A stretch of 64,000 bases of DNA from Siphonodentalium dalli (GCA_032622095.1 CP136066.1:167534664-167598663); one strand, 5' to 3'; shown: positions 22,267 to 33,750, numbered from the stretch's first letter. Program-made: numbers and translations. Notes: generated by a model from the letters alone, not told the origin.

Positions 22267-22444
22267 CATTGTCATAATTCTCATTTTGGGATATTTTCTT
22301 TCAATTTCTGTTTAAAGAGTTTTCATGGAGAAGTGATCCTACATATCTTTGATTGTTGATAAATCTTTTTATTGTAATTTTCAGATGTTTCTCAGACAAT
22401 GATTTATTGTGCCACCAATATTCGGTGTATATAATTGTGTGTAC

Positions 22445-22831
22445 TTAACCCTTTACCCAACAAAACGGCCAAAACCGGCCAAATAAAGCTTCAACAGCCT
22501 AAAATATCTTCGGTCTGTCTCAATAGAACCATACAAATATGGATATCATTGGAACCGGCTCCTTGACCACATTTTGATAGTTACAGTTATGCCCTGTGCC
22601 AATGCATTCTCTTATATATGTGAGTCGACCATAGGTCGCCTCGCATATATAAGAGAATGCATTGGCCTAAAAAACACTTTTTACCATTTTTTCTTACATT
22701 CTTTAACAATTTTATAATTTTTAATGTGTTAAGCCAATGCATTCTCTTATATATGCGAGGCGACCTATGGTCGACTCGCATATATAAGAGAATGCATTGG
22801 CACAGGGCCGTTCTGTTGGGTAAAGGGTTAA
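22445..22831. mobile_element. CCCTTTACCCAACA-family MITE, copy 2
   Basis: TTAA at both ends, terminal inverted repeat CCCTTTACCCAACA, and two ~70-bp palindromes. It is in the opposite orientation to copy 1. TTAA targets with CCC ends suggest piggyBac-type mobilisation (inference). Confidence 0.8.
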
Positions 22832-23407
22832 TATATCAAGGTTACACATGGCTTAATTATTTATTGTTTGGCCAGTTGAATTACATGTAGCTGATCATGC
22901 TTTTGATCTGTTGTTTCTTGTTTGTATAATACACTGTTAAATAAACAGTTATTGGTAATCCGTGTTCCTATCTCTCAGGAATCACACACCCCGGTGGTAA
23001 AATAGTTAATAATAATAAACATTTATTTGTAATCAGTGTTCTTTCCCATATTCATGTACCGCTCAGGGATAACACACCCTGGTGGTATAATAGATCACAT
23101 AATTTCTGTGACATTTGCGGAATAAGGTTCCCAGACAGTGAATTTAGTGACCCTTCCCTGTTTACAGTGGACTGCAATCTCTGCATGGCCTCATCTGTTA
23201 TGCGAGACCTAGACGCAGGTTTAAGTTCCCAGATGGTGATGTGCACCCATTGGGCACCTCGATTATGCATGTTGTTTTCTTCCAGTTTGGGGATAAAGAG
23301 AAACTAAACTAAAAAAGAAAAGAAACTTGATAAAGAAGTTTCTATACAAACTAAACAACTTGTTAATTTTAATAAAGATACTATCCAGAGCAGAATGAGG
23401 TCCCATC

Positions 23408-23871
23408 AAGCCTGAGTTTAGTGAGCCTGTCATTTGCAGAATGAGGTCTCCAGAGGGTGAATTTAGTGATGCTATCCCGCATAGCGGGCTAGCATCACTA
23501 AATTCACCCTCTGTAGACCTCATTCTGCTTAGGACTCATCTTCTCTGGAAAGTTACTTTACTATCAAATTTCTATAGAAGCTTCTTCAAATAGATCGTAT
23601 TTCTATTTTAGTTCAGTTTCTCTATATCCCCAAATTGGCAAACGACACATTGCATAATCGACACATTGCATAATCGAGGTTCCCATTGGGTGTATATCAC
23701 AATATTCATAATTAGGGAACTTCAATCTGAGTCTGTCTGCCAGCCATGCAGAATGAGGTCCCCAGAGGGTGAATTTGGTGATGCTAACCCGCTATGCGGG
23801 ATAGTGTCACTAAATTCACCCTCTGGGGACCTCATTCTACAAAATGACAGGCACACTAAACTCAGACTTGG
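23408..23871. mobile_element. GAGGTCCCC palindromic MITE
   Basis: AAGCCTGAGTTTAGTGAGCC at the left and GGCACACTAAACTCAGACTT at the right. The two sub-palindromes are the best preserved (CCCGCATAGCGGG at one centre). It abuts a diverged second copy at 23102-23407. Confidence 0.7.
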
Positions 23872-24711
23872 TCCCAAGAGGGTGATTGTCCAACACCATA
23901 TTTTGAAGCCTGGTAATAGTTTATTTATAGGATAGAAATATCTTGTTTTACTAGAAAAGAAAAAAATTGTTTCAAGTATATTGCCAATAACACTCCATAT
24001 TTCAAACTCAATTTCTTATGACATGGCTACAAATTCTGCAAACTATTTAAGAATGGTCTATCTCTTCCCAGAAAGTTTTATACAGATTCCAGCGTATAAA
24101 ATAATAGATATGAATCAACAATCAAACCCAGGGACAACCCAACCCAAATAAAGAATAAAATATATCTTTCTCACAGACAGTGTTTCTCAACTTTGTTTAA
24201 AGACATATTATGTTCTTGTTCGGATGCGTAGAACTGATAAGTTAGTATTCAGGCACTATGCCAACTGGAGGAATGTAACATTCTACTACCGTAACATCGC
24301 CAAAAATCTAAAGCAAAACGACCATACCACTCCATGGAAAACATCGTCTGAACTACACTCAATTGTAAATATTTCCTTACTCGATTCGGGACACATCTAT
24401 CTGCGATAAAACTGACGAAAACGATTTCTTCATTGAGAGTCATTGCATTAAATTGATATATAAGAATGGCTGTGTGTGTTGTCAAATTTGATAGAAATTT
24501 GTAAAAATTACTACTTTGAACAAGATTATTCTCTATTTCTATTCGATCACCCAGCTGGAGTGTTTCACATCACTTTAAACCTTTCATGACGAGATTTCGG
24601 GCATTAAAATCCATGTAATTTTGCGAGAATTATAACATAGTGTTTCCAAGGGAATCAAGACTCTTTTACGAGAATTAAAATGAGAATAATGATTCTTATT
24701 CATGTCGGATT

Positions 24712-25102
24712 TTAACCCTTTACCCAACAGAACGGCCCTGTGCCAATGCATTCTCTTATATATGTGAGTCAACCATAGGTCGCCTCGCATATATAAGAGA
24801 ATGCATTGGCTTAACACATTAAAAATTATAAAATTGTTAAAGAATGTAAGAAAAAAATGGTAAAAAGTGTTAAAAAAAGATTTTTTTTATGCCAATGCAT
24901 TCTCTTATAAATGCGAGGCGACCTATGGTCGACTCGCATATATAAGAGAATGCATTGGCACAGGGCATAACTGTAACTATCACAATGTGGTCAATGAGCC
25001 GGTTCCAATGATATCCATATTTGTATGGTTCTATTGAGACAGACCAAAGATATTTTAGGCTGTTGAAGCTTTATTTGGCCGGTTTGTTGGGTAAAGGGTT
25101 AA
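24712..25102. mobile_element. CCCTTTACCCAACA-family MITE, copy 3
   Basis: TTAA at 24712-24715 and 25099-25102; same layout as copy 1. Its right TTAA is shared with the left end of the adjoining GGAGCT-family element. Confidence 0.8.
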
Positions 25103-25287
25103 GGCCTGGGAGCTGCGTTGGTTCAGCATTAAAGATCCTGTGCCAGTGCATTCTCTTAAATATGCGAGTCTCCCATAGGGAGCATCGCATATATAAGAGA
25201 ATGCACTGGCTTACAAGGTCAAGCTAAATATTGTTAGGCCAATGTATTCTCTTATGTAAGAGAATGCATTGGCACAGGGTTTTCGCA
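25099..25287. mobile_element. GGAGCT-family MITE, truncated, abutting copy 3
   Basis: TTAAGGCCTGGGAGCTGCGT.. and a CAGCATTAAAGATCCTGTGC body match 1249-1330. The right end is lost. The left TTAA is shared with the preceding element. Confidence 0.7.
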
Positions 25288-25325
25288 AAATAAGAATAAG
25301 ATACATGGGGAAAACATGAGGATAG

Positions 25326-25376
25326 ATACATAATTCTGCTGTGGTTAAAGAGTCGATTACTTAGGGCATTACTGTA
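25326..25376. mobile_element. CAGTAATGCCC MITE, right end only
   Basis: Only the CATAATTCTGCTGTGG..TTACTGTA right end remains. Confidence 0.7.
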
Positions 25377-25793
25377 TATGCTTTAGTGATGTTGTCAACA
25401 TGAATAACAGTAGGCCAAATATAGATATAAAATATATGGTAGTTTTACATACAATTTGTACATGTAATATACGGAATATAGTATAGGCTACCTATGATCG
25501 GGCACTTGTGAGATCATTATTTTTTTTTTTATAATAAGTCAACTGATATATCCATGTTGGAGCAAGTAACATACACAGTATAATTTCAGATTGGCCATGA
25601 AATGAGTTTGTTACTATAAATAGAGAAAGAATACTAGTAGTAGGCCAGTAGGAATCCTACTGGGGTACTATCAGCAAATTGTGTAGCAGTGTGCAGCTAA
25701 TTAGAATGAAGTCACATGAAGTATAATATATACATGTACATGTAGGTCTACATGGCTTAGTAGATATCAAACGAGCACATTTTTATTTCACAG

Positions 25794-26090
25794 ACTCTGT
25801 TCCACTGTTCGTTATGTGAGCGAGGTTACAAGACTAAAGGAAGTTTCCGAGACCATTTCTCTTTCCATCATTCCAACAAAGTATATCCCTGTTCAACCTG
25901 TGGGAAGACGTTCAAGAAAACAGGTCACTTGAAGAGGCACCAAAATGTTCATTCTACTACAGGACGTGTCCGTGGCCAACAAAGTGTTCGTGCTGCAGTG
26001 ACTATTCCTGACCAACAAAATGATTATGGACCAGTTGACTCCAACCAAACTCAACAATTTGAATTCACCCGGTTCCAGTCATATATGTAG
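25794..26090 (+). CDS. ZE8: two-finger C2H2 terminal exon with long polar tail (98 aa)
   Basis: Found by manual translation. The acceptor is ACATTTTTATTTCACAG, ending at 25793. The exon opens TLFHCSLCERGY in phase 0. Finger 1 helix is TKGSFRD with SFHHSN; finger 2 (YPCSTCGKTFKK) helix is KTGHLKR with His at +3. A tail of about 45 residues rich in Gln, Asp, Thr and Val (..SVRAAVTIPDQQN..) ends in TAG 26088-26090. The opening TLF(H/R)C and Phe in place of Tyr in helix 1 link it to ZE9. The nearest ZE neighbours are over 4.5 kb away on both sides. The acceptor is weaker in pyrimidine content than most others. Confidence 0.87.
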   Translation, partial: TLFHCSLCERGYKTKGSFRDHFSFHHSNKVYPCSTCGKTFKKTGHLKRHQNVHSTTGRVRGQQSVRAAVTIPDQQNDYGPVDSNQTQQFEFTRFQSYM

Positions 26091-26715
26091 CACAGCAATG
26101 TGTCAATTCCAAAAATAGTCCTGGGCGGGAGGGTCACAAATGTGACTGATTTTATTCAGTTGGTAATGCAAAATTTTATTACCGGTACTTTCAGTTGGCT
26201 GAAATAGATTCAAGTTAACCTTTGATATGAATAATTCGTGTAGAAATGTGAAAAATACTGTAATTTGCCACAATATCCCCCTGAAATACCATTCAATTTG
26301 TCGGGAAAATTGCCCTAATTTGACCGAAAATATCTCCAATTTGCCCGAATTTTGAGCTTTCATAACATTTGGGGGGGGGGGGGAGGGGGGACTACAGCCC
26401 CCAGCCCCTGGCTCGTACGGCTATGATATACATGTAGTAGAAAATGGCATAGAAGTCAATATAGAATTTCATGCAGTTCTAAAGAAATGCCATAGAAGAA
26501 CAATGCCAGTTGGGTTGGCCAGATACATGTATATCATGCAGAGTATCAATTTCATGAACAACTTGCATTATTTTGCTAAGTTGGTACCATTGTGAACAGT
26601 ATATGTGCTGGATATTTCTGTGTGAAAATGGAGTGAGTCCTGGGTGATAATTTAGAGTGGTGGGTTCTCCTGCCAGGAGTGAGCAAATCCCTGGTAGCAA
26701 TTCTTGGAAAGAATC
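26091..26715. other. 3' flank of ZE8, unassigned
   Basis: Contains a G-run at 26371-26390. No AATAAA close to the ZE8 stop was noticed. Confidence 0.4.
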
Positions 26716-27057
26716 TTAACCCTTTACCCAACAGAAGGGCCCTGTGCCAATGCATTCTCTTATATATGCGAGTCGACCATAGGTCACCTCGCATATATAA
26801 GAGAATGCATTGGCTTAACACATTAAAAATTATAGGCCATTGCATTCTCTTATATATGCGAGGCGACCTATGGTCGACTCGCATATATAAGAGAATGCAT
26901 TGGCACAGGGCATAACTGTAACCATCACAATGTGGTCAATGAACCGGTTCCAATGATATCCGTATTTGTATGGTTTTATTGAGACAGACCCAAGATATTT
27001 TAGGCTGTTGAAGCTTTATTTGGCCGGTTTTGGGCGGTTTGTTGGGTAAAGGGTTAA
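26716..27057. mobile_element. CCCTTTACCCAACA-family MITE, copy 4 (internally shortened)
   Basis: TTAA at 26716-26719 and 27054-27057. The A/T spacer between the two palindromes is shortened. The right TTAA is shared with the next element. Confidence 0.8.
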
Positions 27058-27309
27058 CCCTTCCATGACTGGAGCTTCCTGAAATTTTGCGAAAATCCTG
27101 TGCCAGTAGATTCTCTTATATATTTGAGTCTCCCAATGCCTTGCATACATGTATATGAGAATTGGTCTAACAATATTCACCGTAACCGTGTAAGCCATTG
27201 TATTCTCTTAAGCGAGTCTAGGGAGCATCACATACATGTATATAAGAGAATGCACTGGCACAAGATCATTAATGCTGTACCAGCGCAGCTCTCATCATGA
27301 AAGGGTTAA
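27054..27309. mobile_element. GGAGCT-family TTAA MITE abutting copy 4
   Basis: TTAACCCTTCCATGACTGGAGC ... CATCATGAAAGGGTTAA. Its left TTAA (27054-27057) is also the right TTAA of the preceding element. Confidence 0.75.
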
Positions 27310-27722
27310 TAATAATTAACCTTGAGGCTTGACAATAATATGTGATATTATTTATGAAACGTTTCTGAGCATTTTAACTCATAACTAAATACTCATGAGT
27401 AATACTTGATTCTTATTGACTAAATTGAAATGAAACATTCTGCTGGGACACACAGCAAATAAAATTGCTCAAAGCAGGGTATTTTAATTTATTTTTTATC
27501 AAAATTGCCTGCACATGTCATTCTATGACTCATTTAATGTCCAAAGAAAGAGTGTAATGTATTCCACCGGTGCCTTGTACATGTGCCTTTGAATATAAAT
27601 AAAATATGGTGACTCTTGTAAAGAAATGAAATCTTTGTTTATCGTTGATTTGATCGGGACGAATGGCCGTCTGTTTGTTTATATTTTTGTGTAGTTTAGA
27701 TGCTGTGCTTTATGAAATGGTA

Positions 27723-27907
27723 TAAAGTAATGCCCTAAGTAATCGACTCCTTAACCAAAGCATAATTATGGGTAACTTTTCAGGATTTAGTCGGAAATAT
27801 GAGAGCTTTCCGATGAATAGCAACAAGCCATATTTCCGACTAAATTCTGAAAAGTTACCCATAATTCTGCTGTGGTTAAGGAGTCGATTTCTTAGGGCAT
27901 TACTGTA
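27723..27907. mobile_element. CAGTAATGCCC MITE
   Basis: Termini present; the centre is shortened (GGAAATATGAGAGCTTTCC). Confidence 0.8.
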
Positions 27908-27909
27908 TC

Positions 27910-28812
27910 ATTTGTTGCTGAATTTTTTGACAATAATAGTTTAATGATACATATATACATGTACTTCAAATGGTGTAGTGGCTGAGTCGTAAATTATCAG
28001 TTTGAAGCACTTAATATGTTTTTAAGCCAGTATAGGTCTACAATTTTAGACTCAAATGGCATTCAGGAAAATGTCTAGCCATAGTGTGGCTGTAGGGATT
28101 TTCCAAGTGTTTGAAATGTTTGATCCATTTTATGTTTGGGCTTGGTGTTCGGTTACAGTTGGAAATTCAAAAGTCTGACAAACCAAACCTCACCTTCTAT
28201 TCACGTCATTGACTCTTTTCAGATTATACGATCTGAATACAGATATTTTGGGTAAAAAAGATAGGCCCCATTCTCTTGGTTTTCTGAACAAAATTTTAGG
28301 ATTTTCACTTGATCTTATAAAGATATTTATCTTATGTTCCATTGGTATAAAAAATAAATAAATAAATGATTAATTATATAAAGAAATGTGTTCAACTGTT
28401 TGATTACAAGTTTTCGTTTTCACAATGATACTGCCTATTACTGTATACACCCATCAGTAAGCCCAAAGTTGACATCAGTTGACACAAAAACTTGGGGAAA
28501 AAATACAGGATACCATCAACCAATGGTTGCTCTATCAGCTATTTTGACTAAAGGGAATACCAACGAAAGAATACAAGCTACTCCTTGTTTATTGGTAGCA
28601 TACAACATTAGCCTCGTGTACCGGTACAAGAATACCCGGACTGACCTATTACTACTAGTATATTTTCAGTCACTCACAGAAATTCCCAATTATGAGCCTC
28701 TTGCTGTGTAGATTTTCCCAATGCAAAGGGACCAGGACCCAAAACATGTTGGAACATCCCTAAAAAATTAAGAATAGATCATTCCATTGTCTAATATGGC
28801 ATCAAGTATGGA
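27910..28812. other. Unassigned stretch
   Basis: The 28388-28711 open frame has no domain or splice context. Nothing else seen. Confidence 0.4.
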
Positions 28813-29190
28813 TAGAGTGTGTCTGACATTTGCAGAATGAGGTCCCAGGGTGTGAATTTAGTGATGCTAGCCCACACAGCAGGGAGCTATGGGAGACCTA
28901 TGATCAGATTAAAGTTCTGCAGTCAAATTTGGTTATGTTCACCCATTTTAGTCACCTCGATTATGCTTTTTATCTGCTGCAAATTAGGAGATAAAGAAAC
29001 TGAACATGAGGTAAAAAGTAACTAACCAAATTTAATTAGAGACTATAGATACTATAGATGAGGCCTAAGCAGAATGAGTTCCTCAGAGGGTGAATTTACT
29101 GATGCTAGCCCGCTGTGCGGGGTGTAGCATCACTAAATTCACCCTCTTGGGACCTCATTCTGCAAATGTCAGACACACTATTTCAAGGCT
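28813..29190. mobile_element. GAGGTCCCC palindromic MITE
   Basis: GAGTGTGTCTGACATTTGC at the left and GCAAATGTCAGACACACTAT at the right. Confidence 0.7.
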
Positions 29191-29271
29191 TGCAATTTGG
29201 GGTTGGATCTGCTGTACTACTCTAAGTAACTGGGCTTATAATGCATTTATAGCTGTAGTTAAACCATAACT

Positions 29272-29505
29272 GTACTGCAGTTAACGATTCCATGTCTGGT
29301 GTGGGACCATGTACTGCAGTTAACGATTCCATGTCTGGTGTGGGACCATGTACTGCAGTTAACGATTCCATGTCTGGTGTGGGACCATGTACTGCAGTTA
29401 ACGATTCCATGTCTGGTGTGGGACCATGTACTGCAGTTAACGATTCCATGTCTGGTGTGGGACCATGTACTGCAGTTAACTATTCCATGTCTGGTGTGGG
29501 ACCAC
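29272..29505. repeat. 39-bp minisatellite, six units
   Basis: The unit GTACTGCAGTTAACGATTCC.. (39 bp = 13 codons) is repeated six times with only one or two base changes (GATT to TATT in the last). Since 39 is divisible by 3, several frames stay open on both strands; none has a splice or start context. Confidence 0.9.
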
Positions 29506-29759
29506 GATTAAATCCAGTAAAGAAACATCGCTTATATTCCTTGACTGCGGAAACTCTGTAGCTAACTGCTGACTGTCGGCAAATTTTATTTCTATTACAT
29601 ATACATGTATAACTTTCTAGAGTCGCTATTGTACTGGAAGTTGCTGATTCATACAAGTTGCTGATTACATGCCTTTTAACCACACAATCCTCTCGTTGTC
29701 TTGTGGCTATATTGCGGTTTATAACCATAACCACGTTTAAAGTTTAACCGAAATGCGGT

Positions 29760-30664
29760 TTAAGGACTTTGCTAACCCAATTTTCCCCAAATTTGATGGA
29801 GTCAAAATAAAGGTTTATGTTCACTTTTGTTAGTAATCACAGTAACCAAACACATGAATGCAACATGTTAAGAGCATTATTAATGGTGGAATATGTTAGA
29901 AATACTAAATGTGAAATTTATAGAGGTTTTTAAAATCAATTTTTTTGAACCCAAAATCAATAAACACAAAGTCCATATCAAAGAACAAAATATGGCAATG
30001 TCTACTGAACACTGTGAAGAATAATAAAATAATATTCATATTTATCAAGCATTCTTTGATAAAATTACTAAGAACCAATTGTTTACAAATCATTGAGTAA
30101 GTTACCTGACATCTCTTATAGTGAGGTGGAAGTTAAATGTTAATATCTGTGGACAGTGGTGTGTTGTGAATCTCTTGACAAAAGAATTGTCTAATCCCCT
30201 AAGGATAAAGTACAGCACTGGCTGGTCATAATCCCCATGAATCCCAACAGACTTGAGTGAACATTATCTTGACCCATCAAATTCAGTTCCCAAATAGCTT
30301 TGCTGAGCAATGAAAGCTACCATTTGTAGACAACTGCTTCCAAGCCAAAAATCTTAATAAAACTGAAGAAATGTGAGTATATCTTTATTGTTCATCATTC
30401 TTCACAGTGTTCAGTACACATACCCATATTTTTTTCTTAGATATGACCTTTAATTGTGTTTGTTGATTTTGGGTTCGAAAAAATAAATTTTAAAAACTTC
30501 TATCAATTTCACATTTTGAATTTCTAACATAATCTACCATGAATTATACTCTTAAAATGTAGCATCCATGGGTATGGTTACTGTGATTAGTAATAAAAGT
30601 GAACATAAACCTTTATTTTGGACTCCATTAAATTTGGGGAAAATTGGGTTAGCAAAGTCCTTAA
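29760..30664. mobile_element. TTAA-flanked long inverted-repeat element before ZE9
   Basis: Arms 29760 to about 30040 and 30367-30664 are inverted repeats of nearly 290 bp at visibly high identity (ends TTAAGGACTTTGCTAACC), around a ~330-bp loop. TTAA is at 29760-29763 and 30661-30664. No coding frame is seen. The element ends 97 bp before the ZE9 exon. Confidence 0.8.
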
Positions 30665-30761
30665 TGGTGGAGCCACCCCTTTCGTCAGTCATTTACTTCT
30701 GCAGAAATCAATTCTGGGGTATATGTATGAAGCCTCACACTTTGTTTTGTTTCCTCTGCAG

Positions 30762-31022
30762 ACCCTATTCAGATGTGATGATTGCAACCGTGTGTACAGA
30801 TCAAAAGGCAGCTTCGTTAACCATTTTAGCTTCCATCATTCTGGCAGAATTTACCCATGTCAAGTTTGTGGGCGAGAGTTTCGCAAAGCTAGCAGTCTCA
30901 AGCGACACACCGCCATACACGATAGGACATTCCGCTGTGACTTGTGTGAATTCGTCTGTGATGCTAAGGAAAAACAGATGTACCATATCATGAAAAACCA
31001 TCCATGGGTTGGCGCAAAATAA
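30762..31022 (+). CDS. ZE9: three-finger C2H2 terminal exon (86 aa)
   Basis: The acceptor TTTTGTTTCCTCTGCAG ends at 30761. It opens TLFRCDDCNRVY in phase 0. Finger 1 helix is SKGSFVN with SFHHSG; finger 2 (YPCQVCGREFRK) helix is KASSLKR; a third finger (FRCDLCEFVC.., C-x2-C-x12-H-x4-H) follows after a short HDRT linker. The tail is WVGAK-like and TAA is at 31020-31022. The stop overlaps a candidate AATAAA at 31018-31023. The two-finger core is like ZE1-ZE8, but the third finger is unlike that of ZE11-ZE14, so it may have been gained independently. A ~900-bp inverted-repeat element ends 97 bp before the acceptor. Confidence 0.9.
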   Translation, partial: TLFRCDDCNRVYRSKGSFVNHFSFHHSGRIYPCQVCGREFRKASSLKRHTAIHDRTFRCDLCEFVCDAKEKQMYHIMKNHPWVGAK

Positions 31023-31329
31023 ACAATAGAGTTATCCCACCTAATTTGTATTTATCAATCCTCGTGGTTGGTCCATAGGGAAATTACCCTCATAAGTCAC
31101 AATTTCGATGTTTATTTCAGTCTTACCCCTAAATAGATACCATATCTGCCAGACTATTTCAATCACGTGATTGATCGTGTGCATACTACAAGGATATACA
31201 TGTAGGTATGTTGACAGAGAGGCTCAGCTGTTAAACTTGAATTATTTCTTGCTATTTATCACTATCACAATTTAATGCATGATCAAGTTTGGTACAGCCA
31301 TACAGTGAACAAATTCTGCTCCATTTACA

Positions 31330-31547
31330 TACAGTAATGCCCTAAGCAATTGACTCCTTAACCACAGCAGAATTATGGGTAGCTTTTCAGGATTTAGTCG
31401 GAAATATGGCTTGTTGCCATTCATTGGAAAGCTCTCCCCGAGAGCTTTCCGATGAATGGCAACAAGCCATATTTCCGACTAAATCCTGAAAAGTTACCCA
31501 TAATTATGCTGTGGGGTGTTGATTAATGTAATTAGCGCATTACTGTA
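31330..31547. mobile_element. CAGTAATGCCC MITE
   Basis: Complete copy about 310 bp after ZE9; the centre reads CTCTCCCCGAGAG. Confidence 0.8.
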
Positions 31548-31897
31548 CATATAATGCGTCAACGAGGTCATTGCCTTATTACCAGGGCAGTGTATTGTAG
31601 CATTGCGTGAATAAGGTTTCTATAAATGGAAGAAGTTAGTTCAGAGCGAAGCGGAAATGGCCGCATCGTAGAGAATGTGGTATCAGTATAATCCTGTTAT
31701 GACTAACTAGTATATGGAACTTGGTTAACTTTGTATACACTGTATGTGTTCTTCCCACAAGTTACTTCAATGCACATTGGGCCTCTAATAACTCAGTTGC
31801 TACTGGTATGTATGGTGCATGGCACTTCAGCAAATACACATGTATAAGCCTTAGTCTTCTACTGATGGCGAAGCTGGTTTGATTTCTGATAACCACA

Positions 31898-32002
31898 TAC
31901 AGTAATGCCCTAAATAATCGACTCCTTAACCACAACAGAATTGTGGGTAACTTTTCAGGATTTAGTCGGAAATATGGCTTGTTGCCATTCATCGGAAAGC
32001 TA
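31898..32002. mobile_element. CAGTAATGCCC MITE, left half only
   Basis: TA-CAGTAATGCCC to GGAAAGCT; the right half is absent. Confidence 0.75.
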
Positions 32003-32257
32003 CATGACTCCCGGTTGACGATGGTCCAATTTTAACTTTGGATTTTGGTACTAAAATTAACACATTCCACAGACTCATGCTATCAGACAGGAAGACATTA
32101 AATTAACCCTTCAACTTTGAGTCAGGTTCCGTAATGAATTCTGTAACCACCCACTGAATATTCTTATATCATTTTGGAAATGTCTTATTTTGAAACTCCC
32201 TCAATTGCATTGGGGCTGCTGGATAATAAGAACAGCTGGTATTCATTGAGACTGACT

Positions 32258-32450
32258 TACAGTAATGCCCTAAATAATCGACTCCTTAATCACAGCAGAA
32301 TTATGGGTAACTTTTCAGGATTTAGTCGGAAATATGGCTTGTCGCCATTCATCGGACATTCATCAACAAGCCATATTTCCGACTAAATCCTGAAAAGTTA
32401 CCCATAATTCTGCTGTTGTTAAGGATTCGATTATTTAGGGCATTACTGTA
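32258..32450. mobile_element. CAGTAATGCCC MITE
   Basis: Both termini; the centre is partly deleted (GGACATTCATCAACAAGCC). Confidence 0.8.
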
Positions 32451-32821
32451 CTTGTTATCCACGTAGAGAAGACCAAGTATTCTCGGTCCACAACAGCTTG
32501 GGATATCGGTTGGGTTGATACTGTTTTTTACCAAGTCCCCTCTTCTATAACAGAGACTTTCATTCAAAAGACGTACATGTACATGTGGAGACCAGTCATT
32601 CATATGAACCCATGAATGTGATTAATCATATGACATGTCTGCGATTAATCTTTGTCTTCAAAATGATATTTCACTTACCTTGATAGAAAAAAGTAAAGTG
32701 ATGATACAATCTTTGCATTGTTTACATGCATTTTCTGATTGCACGATAAATAAAAATTCTGGATGTTTTCCTTTGTTTACTTATAAATCTTGTTGCTTTG
32801 CCATTTATCAGACCTGATATG

Positions 32822-33036
32822 TACAGTAATGCCCTAAGTAATCGACTCCTTAACCACAGCAGAATTATGGGTAACTTTTCAGGATTTAGTCGGAAACATG
32901 ACTTGTTGCCATTCATCAGAAAGCTCTGTGAGAGCTTTCCGATGAATGGCAATAAGCCATATTTCCGACTAAATCCTGAAAAGTTACCCATAATTCTGCT
33001 GTGGTTAAGGAGTTGATTACTTTTGGCATTACTGTA
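32822..33036. mobile_element. CAGTAATGCCC MITE
   Basis: Complete copy with TA at both ends; the centre reads CTCTGTGAGAG. Confidence 0.8.
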
Positions 33037-33357
33037 CACCTGTTTGATATCATCATGCTTGGGAATGGCTGTCCTCTGTTCATATATGCAAAGCATCCAT
33101 TTGACATAATCCGAAGACAAACAAGCAAGATGACTCCCACGTTTCTCTGCATTAAGTCCGTTACTGAAGAGTAACAGGAGGTTTGTGTATCTGGGACCAT
33201 CTGGGTAATTAATATTAAATTAAGTTTGTTAGTTGCTGCAGGTAGGGGGGGGGGGGGTTCCTTCACCCATTAAAACTGACAGCATGATATATACATGTAA
33301 TATGGCCTTATGGTTGAAACAGCGATTAACACCCAATAAACAAGCCTGAAAATATTG

Positions 33358-33750
33358 TGAAAGACATTTGCAGAATGAGGTCCCCTGAAGGTGAATTTAG
33401 TGAAGCTACCCCTCATTCTGTTTAGGCTTCAAATTCTCTGGAAAGTATCTTTTATTATCAAATTAACAAGTTCTTTAGTTTCGTTAGAAAGTTTATTTTT
33501 CGTTTTTAGTTTAGTTTCTCTGGATCCCCAAATTGGCAGACGACACAATGCATAATCAATGTGCCCAATGCACATCATCATCTTCATCATCATCTGGGAA
33601 CTTAAATCTGTGTCATATTCGCTTAGCATAGATGAGGCCATGCAGAATAAGGTCCCCATAGAACAAATTTGGTGACACTAGTCCTCTGTGTGGGGTAGCA
33701 TCACTAAATATACCCTCTGGGAACCTCGTTCTGCACCATAATGTCAGGCC
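33358..33750. mobile_element. GAGGTCCCC palindromic MITE before ZE10
   Basis: AAAGACATTTGCAGAATGAGG at the left and CCTCGTTCTGC..ATGTCAGGC at the right. It ends about 60 bp before the ZE10 exon. The ATG at 33741 lies in this element and upstream of the acceptor, so it is not taken as the start. Confidence 0.65.

Noticed and set aside
29222-29561. Repetitive proteins encoded by the 39-bp repeat
   Set aside because: Open on both strands and in several frames at once, which is the mark of a 3n-length minisatellite rather than selection for one protein.
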